Positions 58,396 to 64,000 of a stretch of 64,000 nucleotides of DNA are shown piece by piece; the stretch's first letter is position 1, and every line of letters begins with the position of its first letter. Source of the stretch: Clytia hemisphaerica (taxonomy: Eukaryota > Cnidaria > Hydrozoa > Leptothecata > Clytiidae); NCBI GenBank assembly GCA_902728285.1, contig CACVBU010000743.1:1392357-1456356 (forward strand), in the 5' to 3' direction. Position numbers and translations under genes: made by a program. Under the pieces are notes generated by a model. It saw only the letters and a program-made list of their open reading frames with translations, was not told the DNA's origin and did not search any database.

Positions 58396-59690
58396 AGTGG
58401 TTTTAGAAGGATGGAACTAATTAATCATTCAATTGTTATTTTAATGACTTAATAACAATTTTTGACAAAATATTGACAGAATCACAAAATATCATGTCTT
58501 ACAAGAGAAAAACACTAAAAATATTTAGCATACCGAATGTGATGATAACAATATGGCTGGATATAAAATTACACCAATCAGAAGCTCGTGAGTTCTCTGA
58601 GAAGGTAGTTTTAGAGCGATGTGTTTTATTATATGTATGTAACCATCATATAACAATACAAACATTACAATATGTAATATACCTGTTATACGTATAATAT
58701 GGTTTCAAATATTTTCTGGTCTGCGTTATACACGGCGCAAACTGCGAAAGATCGATAAAAGCACATGGTTAAATTTTGATGTTTGAAATGGTTTTATATG
58801 GATGAAATTGCTTGAGAATTATGTTTTTGATAATGAGAATTATGTTTTTGATAATTCTTTGTGTTTTCCAAACATTTTCCTCTGCAATGACATTGATTAG
58901 AGTCAACCTGTCATCACTGACCTGTGACCTGTGACCTGTGACCTGCGTTTTACACTAACCGATTTTGTTGCAGATTCCTTCTTAACCCAGATTCTCTCAC
59001 ATTATGGGTCTCAAGCTTAGATAGAGTTATTGGACATGGAAAAGCTACAAATATCAAAGGATGAGGATCAAACCTTATATTACGTGGCTGGGTATCTTGT
59101 TTTTTTCGCTCAAACAAGGCATGCGGACCTCTGTTTTAAAACCCAATCCACTGGTAACTTTACTCGAAAGTTGGGGTACCAAAGACAGTAACTCATACAA
59201 AGACTTGGGAATCAACGAGTACGTTAGAGCTTGGGTTGAGCAGGTGGATAGAAGCGGCTTATTCAAAGTGAACAGCCAATTTTATCAGATTATTGTTAGG
59301 ATTGAAAAACTAGCACGGACTATTTTGAATCTGAATTCGTTTGCTACGTACTCTGGGGAAAATATCAAGGAAGTCATCAGGACCAAATTTTTATCATGCA
59401 CAACTTTGTTGAATGAGTGGAAATCCCTCACTATTAGTTTGGATGAAAATGTCAGGTCAAAGCTTTTCCTCAAATTAATTTCAAAGTGGATAAATGTTAG
59501 AGCTAATGCATTTGTTAAGGTGTGGCTGCAGCAATATAAATGGAAAAAGGCCCAAGAAGCAGAGAAGGTAACTGAACAAGGAGATCCATCTCTCAGAATA
59601 GGACTAGCAAAAAAGGGAATCAAGAAAATTGTTGATCGGTCAATGATATCGCCACAGAAAAAACTTACAACTGTGAAAGGGTACAGCTAA

Positions 59691-60082
59691 AAAATCACAG
59701 TGTTATTGCTGCGAACTCTAAAGTTAAAAGTGCAAAGCGAGTTTTGATAAAGTTAAGAAACTGAACCTGTAGTCAAATTTTTTCTAACATTTTGTATTAT
59801 TTTAATTATTTATTACTTACGTTTTCACTCTTTGTGCTAAATACAGTTTGTCCGACAGTGTACGAAATAAAAGCAAAACAGAATTTGTATAAGATAAAAA
59901 ACTAAAATCTGTTGCCTTCTGGGATTTGAAGTAATGCATTTTAAAAGTCAATTTTTTATTCAAAAGTTATCCAAGATCAAAATGGATTTTTTATATATAA
60001 AATCTGTTCCGCTTATTTTTGGAAACTATTTTTCCTGAGCTTGGTCTTTTATTACCTTAAGGGAAGAATTTAAAAAAATTAA
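59691..60082. other. gene-free stretch
   Basis: No gene is seen. An end-like sequence of the TACCTTAAGGGAA family lies at about 60054-60086. Confidence 0.4.
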
Positions 60083-60529
60083 GGTGGGTTGTCTGATCCA
60101 CCTAGTCGAGCCCTGTGCTTGGAGAAATGTTCTTCAACGGGGTCCTGATTGATCTTATCGGACAGGAAGTATTCGAGACCATCCATACGTAGTAGCAATG
60201 GAACTAACTAAAAAAATAATATCACAAGATGTTACAACATAAATAGACTTTTGACCCAAGATTACATCTGATATAACATGTCTGAGAGTAATGCATTGAA
60301 CTCTGTATTAACAATACAATCAGAAAAAAAGGGTAGGTGGGTGAAAATTAAGACCCATATGGAAGAATTATGAGTTAAACATTGAAAATATACCTGTTAT
60401 TCTTAATCGATTGAGTGTCTGTGTACTGATACAATGTTTTGCTTGTTCCTTTGGTGGAAACGGCAAGGCTTTTGTTTCATTTTCCCAGTCTTCAAAATAC
60501 TTCAAGAAAACGTCTTCGAGCCACTAAAT

Positions 60530-60625
60530 GTGGGGGCGTACGGCAATCTGGAATCCCGTCATCCCGTAAATTTTTCAAGGAAATCCCGTTTTCCCGTGTT
60601 TTTTTTCCCGAAAATACCGATCCCG
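60530..60625. repeat. cccgtcatcccgt-type repeat tract
   Basis: Seven degenerate copies of atcccgttt follow a G-run (gtgggggcgtacgg). A similar tract in the same direction lies at 62490-62660 and an inverted one at about 9045-9220. These look like ends of one repeat family, but I could not define element borders. Confidence 0.45.
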
Positions 60626-60759
60626 TGAAGAATTTCCATAAAACCAAGAAAGTTCCTTGGTCAAACTTGATAGTTTGGTAATGTGAACTCTAAAGATTTA
60701 TATCATGACCCTTTATTTGGTAAAAGACGTTTAGCTCACATATACAGACAGTATCCTAT

Positions 60760-61671
60760 AAAAGACAATATCCTAAGACAACAATTTAGAGTTAACTTTG
60801 ATTGATCGACCAAATCTCGAGGAGCGACCAACAAGGAAGAAAGATCCTCGTCAAGAGCATTGTCCATATTGATGGGTTCGTTCATCACTTTGTCCTCATC
60901 GCCTGATTCATTAAACTTATCAGGTTCTTCTGGTTCCTCTGGTTTTTCTGGTTCCTCTGCTTCTATTGATGATGACTCCTTCTGTTGATCGTCTTGGTTA
61001 CGCTCAATCGTTTGATCTTTTTCGACTCTTTGATAAGCTTTTGTTGACTCAATCACTTCACTCAGTTTTTTCGTGTAAATGTAGTGTAGTAATGTCCCTA
61101 TTTTCGCCATGGTTGTTTCTTGACGTACCGTTCTTTGTCGAACTGCTTTCGTATAATTGTTAGCCCAAGTTTTTCAACTTTCTGTTTATCCATTGGGATA
61201 GATTTATTTTTCGGAAGGAGCGCTGCCAACGTTTTGAAGTTGAAACTTCCTTCTGGAGGAGGATACCAACTCCCCTTTCTACTGGTAAAATAATGAGCCG
61301 ATCAAGGGTTTGTTTGCTTGAGAGATTCTTTTGTTGCACGCATGAATTCTCTTGCATATTGAAGCTGACTCATTAGAACATGTTTCACGTGTGTGGTGGA
61401 ATGAAAATGCTCCACAGACAGGGTCATCATGCTCAGAAAGTTGGCGTTGTTGAATTTAAACGACGAAAGATTCTCAATCAGTCTCGTAATGGACCATTCT
61501 GTCTGCTGCAATGACCCGAAGGACTTTGTAGACACGAACCCTTGAGCACCAGTTAAGAATACAGCTGGAACATTGTTTCCGCTGGTCCGAATATCTCGAA
61601 TCCAGAAATGATATTAAGTGACTGTGAAATCATTTTTAATCCATCCGGAAGAGCTTTGAGTTCGTAATCAC
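60760..61671 (-). pseudogene. uncharacterised invertebrate family gene, copy B fragment
   Basis: On the minus strand, after cgtattttag at 61672, the sequence encodes GDYELKALPDGLKMISQSLN, then after a frame change FGSLQQTEWSITRLIENLSS, FLSMMTLSVEHFHSTTHVKH, EFMRATKESLKQTNP, a stop, and SAHYFTSRKGSWYPPPEG. The last block matches copy A at about 10650-10720 (TYYFTNRKGSWYPPVENA). It continues with MAKIGTLLHYIYTKKLSEVI and a proline/glutamate-rich acidic part (EEPEKPEEPEEPDKF) to about 60760. At least two stops or shifts break it. No function is known to me. Confidence 0.6.
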
Positions 61672-61679
61672 CTAAAATA

Positions 61680-62820
61680 CGTGGTGTTTTCAGCATTAAA
61701 CGATTATACTTCTTAGAAAAAAAAATACTTTAAAAACATTCGACTAAACGATACGTGTATGGAATGGTAAATCATAGTAACAGAAGGATCGCTCCCCCTT
61801 CAATGGGTCAATCCGTTACGCCGATCCCTTTTACTTAAAATGGACGGATGTACCTGTCCCAAGAAAAATGCTGTTTTCAAGAACTTTCGCCAAAACAAAT
61901 TTTGTACATATAATGATACAAGTTATTCCCTAATTTGGGTAATGTTTTAAATACTTACCAAATTACAAGTTCTGTCTCCCATTGTTACAAATTTTCCTTT
62001 AAAATCCCTTTACCCCGCCTCTTTATGAAAATCTACCTTGCCTTATTATTTATACCTTCCCAGCTGGCACACAACGTTGCTTCTACGTTTGTCTAACGTT
62101 ATATATGGACGTTTTGAACCTTAGATGGACGTTGAAACAGCGTTATGTGCCAGCTGGGTTACATTTTCGGGAAAGCTTTACCCTTCCCCCTTTCTAATAG
62201 GGTAGTTCACACTGAAGATTTAAAAGAGGAGATTTAATCGATAAAGACTTTTCAACCGTCTCCATCACCCACGCAGCACGAGTTTGAAAAAAACTTTTCA
62301 ATTGAAAACATTCCGAAAAATATTCCATTTAAATATTTAAAGCCCCGTTTACACTTTACGCTGGGCGGGAATTTTCTCTGTGTGGTGAGAATTGCGTAAA
62401 GCTGGGAGCAAACGGCTGTACCCAAAAATATTCGAATATGGTTGTGGTGAGAGTTGCGTACTGGCTGTACCGTCCTTCTATGATTTTCACCGAAATACCG
62501 AAGATTTTTACTCAAATTACCGTATCCCGAGATTGAAATCTGACAAATACTGTCACCGTGGGTCATCTGAAAACCCGTCATCCCGTTTTTTTTCTCACAA
62601 ATACCGTTATCCCGTGTTTAAAAAAGCCTTATCCTGCATACCGTGAAACCGTACCCCCCCCCTAAATAAGAAGATGGAAAAAAAGAAAACTTTAGTCATC
62701 GAAACATTTGTTGTTTTTCAATTTCATAATCAATACAGTTTATCACATATCTAAGTTCGATCTGATTTAACTGGAAGTGTTAGCCAATTTAATGAAACGA
62801 ACAACAAAAAGTGACGTTTA
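61680..62820. other. gene-free stretch with small repeats
   Basis: No gene is supported. It contains the 100-bp MITE at 62059-62158 and the cccgt-type tract at 62490-62660 ending in a C-run (62654-62663). Confidence 0.45.
62059..62158. mobile_element. 100-bp MITE with AACGTT motif
   Basis: cccagctggcacacaacgtt at the left and gcgttatgtgccagctggg at the right are inverted, with two to three further acgtt motifs between. It is a minimal complete copy of the family seen at 58101-58395. Confidence 0.75.
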
Positions 62821-62929
62821 TCAGGAAATTATTGTAAAACTTATGATAATCAAATTTAAACAAACCTTCAATCTGTTCTCCTTTTTAACTTTATCGTTAG
62901 CAGTCTGATTGGATGTAGCAACAGTCTGA

Positions 62930-63110
62930 GTGTTGTTTGCTGTGACTGAAGCAGCATTCTGATTGTGTGTTGTGATTGTAGCAGTAGTCTGATCGTGCGT
63001 TGTGACTGTAGCAGCCTGATTGTGTGTTGTGACTGTAACATCAGTCTGATTTTGTGTTGTGGCTGTAGCAGCAGTTTGATTGTGTGTTGTAGCTGTAGCA
63101 TCAGTCTGAG
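62930..63110 (-). repeat. 27-33-bp coding tandem repeat (TTHNQTxAT)
   Basis: Seven adjacent units of roughly 27-33 bp (tgattgtgtgttgtgactgtagc on the plus strand) keep the minus reading frame and encode repeated TTHNQTAAT. They lie in the second THAP9-type exon, after the conserved block. Confidence 0.8.
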
Positions 63111-63735
63111 TGTTGTGTGTGATAGTTTCGTCTATTTCAATTTCATCAAGTCTAAATTCGATAAGCCATGGTTTGTTGGTAGACGTGCCTGAATAAGTAT
63201 CTTGAACATTCATGATGTCAAAGAATTTATCAATCATTCTGATGAATTTTTCAAGCTCCTTAGTGGTGCTAAATCCTTGTTTCTTTAAAGCATTTGCCAT
63301 GCTGGTGCTGAGTACCTGAAAAGAGAACATAAAAAGAAGCTTCAATAATAAATTACAAAGCTCACAATTATAATTATTGAAAGAACATTAACTAAAAACT
63401 AAAATAAGACCAGAATAAAGGGTCCAACAAGGAGGGGAGGTCAGTGCAAAACTTTTCAGCAAATTTATTTTTGCAATTTTTTGGACATCATAATTTTCAA
63501 AATATAAAATTCAAAATCTTTCTCTGAAAATGGCGAAATGTGCAAACTTAAAAATAAATGTAGTAAAGGGCACCTGAGCAGCAAGATTAACTCTCATGTG
63601 TGTTCGAGGACCAAGTCGAATGTGATCATTAGTTAATCGTGGTAGGTTCCGCAAACCAAGTGACAGGGAATTCTTATTAAGATCAAGCTCATAGACAAAA
63701 CGAATCTGATTCCATGATAAATGCTGACCATTGAA

Positions 63736-64000
63736 CTGAAATGCAAAATACAATAACTCTTGAGATCTTCTTGATCTTCTATAGAAACATATTATATCAA
63801 AACTGAAGTATGTCTCAAAATAATTGATATTGGAAACAGAAAAGGATGTAACTTTTAATATAATTTGAATTGATTCAATACTTGCTGGAAAGATAATCGT
63901 GAGTGGATTATTATATGCAAAAGAAATTACTAAAAATTTTCAAAAATGAAGAGGGTTTATATTTCTGAATTTCTGATTGTGATTTAATATTTATTGGAAA
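63736..64000. other. gene-free window end
   Basis: No exon was recognised; the sequence is AT-rich and probably an intron of the THAP9-type gene that continues outside the window. Confidence 0.35.

Larger units (their letters stand above)
54498..58956. mobile_element. 4.46-kb element with AGGTCAC-repeat ends and 9-bp target duplication
   Basis: CGGTTAGTGTAAAACGCAGG, followed by repeats of tcacagg, starts the element and occurs in inverse orientation at its right end (cctgtgacctgcgttttaca-ctaaccg). ATTTTGTTG flanks both sides (54489-54497 and 58957-58965). A 9-bp duplication suits a Mutator-like element. Inside are two to three direct copies of a ~170-bp segment (54710-54885, 55640-55790, 58405-58610), a piggyBac-like element, a large palindrome and an AACGTT array. 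No transposase was recognised. Confidence 0.85.
54176..59690 (+). pseudogene. transposon-related gene split by a 4.46-kb element
   Basis: After ttttcag at about 54176, an exon-like piece encodes FLDIAIASAVDCGYYNIAEP, SVKKLAVKLSEHFKSDEFIE and, in a shifted frame, a helical continuation to about 54497. Beyond the inserted element the gene resumes at 58966. It encodes ISKDEDQTLYYVAGYLVFFA and, after a frame change near 59140, a 170-residue C-terminal part (LLESWGTKDS, GLFKVNSQFYQIIVRIEKLA, WINVRANAFVKVWLQQYK). The 'LYYVAGYLV' block followed by a helical tail is typical of C-terminal parts of several transposon-encoded proteins in invertebrates (memory). Function unknown; frameshifts make it a likely pseudogene. 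Confidence 0.5.
60083..63735 (-). pseudogene. THAP9 / P-element-type transposase exons
   Basis: On the minus strand, exon 63735-63574 encodes FNGQHLSWNQIRFVYELDLN, then LTNDHIRLGPRTHMRVNLAA; exon 63315-62866 encodes VLSTSMANALKKQGFSTTKE, KFIRMIDKFFDIMN and a tandem TTHNQ repeat region; exon 60203-60083 encodes LLRMDGLEYFLSDKINQDPV, EEHFSKHRARLGGSDNPP. The W-x(2)-I-x(2)-Y, HI-x-MRVNLAAQVLS-SVA and INQDP-EHF-GxxR-...NP blocks are in the order known from P-element and THAP9 transposases. Parts between the second and third exons are missing or displaced by other elements, and the 5' part lies outside the window. In intact members these exons form the end of the RNase-H-like catalytic and helical region. 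Confidence 0.7.

Noticed and set aside
63511-63753. Independent 80-codon gene
   Set aside because: It is one exon of the THAP9-type transposase with clear splice borders.

Overview
This window reads as repeat-rich nuclear DNA of an invertebrate animal. It is AT-rich, its genes have GT-AG introns, and the families present (NHL-repeat family genes, tnp2/CACTA, THAP9/P-like, 'GGDYK' transposases, RTE, CR1-like and Jockey-like LINEs, Gypsy pol) are ones I associate with cnidarian or similar marine invertebrate genomes. That affiliation comes from memory of families, not from a search. I see no prokaryotic gene organisation and no convincing ordinary housekeeping gene.

Layout. 1-4.25 kb: decayed Jockey-like LINE (+). 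4.26-6.2 kb: decayed Gypsy pol (-). 6.5-16.1 kb: a broken multi-exon gene of an uncharacterised invertebrate family (coiled coil, conserved core, NHL-like segment, acidic region, SAP-like tail) on +, hit by at least four DNA-element insertions, one of which itself holds a CR1-like LINE. 17.3-19 kb: a broken PHD-finger gene split by a MITE. 19.1-25.1 kb: an area bounded by ~480-bp inverted repeats, containing tandem repeats, a tRNA-derived SINE and a 401-bp MITE. 25.6-33.0 kb: the best-preserved unit, a 7.4-kb DNA transposon with 22-bp terminal inverted repeats and two convergent intron-containing genes, one for a chromodomain protein (+) and one for a large 12-exon transposase (-). 35.4-41.3 kb: two minus-strand genes, one for a coiled-coil/basic/acidic protein and one for an intact protein-kinase-domain protein. 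45.2-52.8 kb: a nearly complete tnp2/CACTA-type transposase gene (+) with one nonsense codon and one frameshift, containing an RTE-like LINE (-). 54.2-59.7 kb: fragments of another transposon-related gene (+), split by a 4.46-kb element with 9-bp target duplications that itself holds a piggyBac-like element and a ~970-bp palindrome. 60.1-63.8 kb: exons of a THAP9/P-like transposase (-), with a second copy of the NHL-family gene lying between them.

Common theme. Many short non-autonomous elements share one design: G/C homopolymer ends, short inverted termini, and internal arrays of a 10-20-bp motif different in each family. Several have 7-8-bp target duplications. In two cases, removing the element and one target copy reconnects the interrupted host reading frame, which supports the boundaries. 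The 25.6-33.0 kb transposon and the intact kinase gene are the strongest candidates for something functional.
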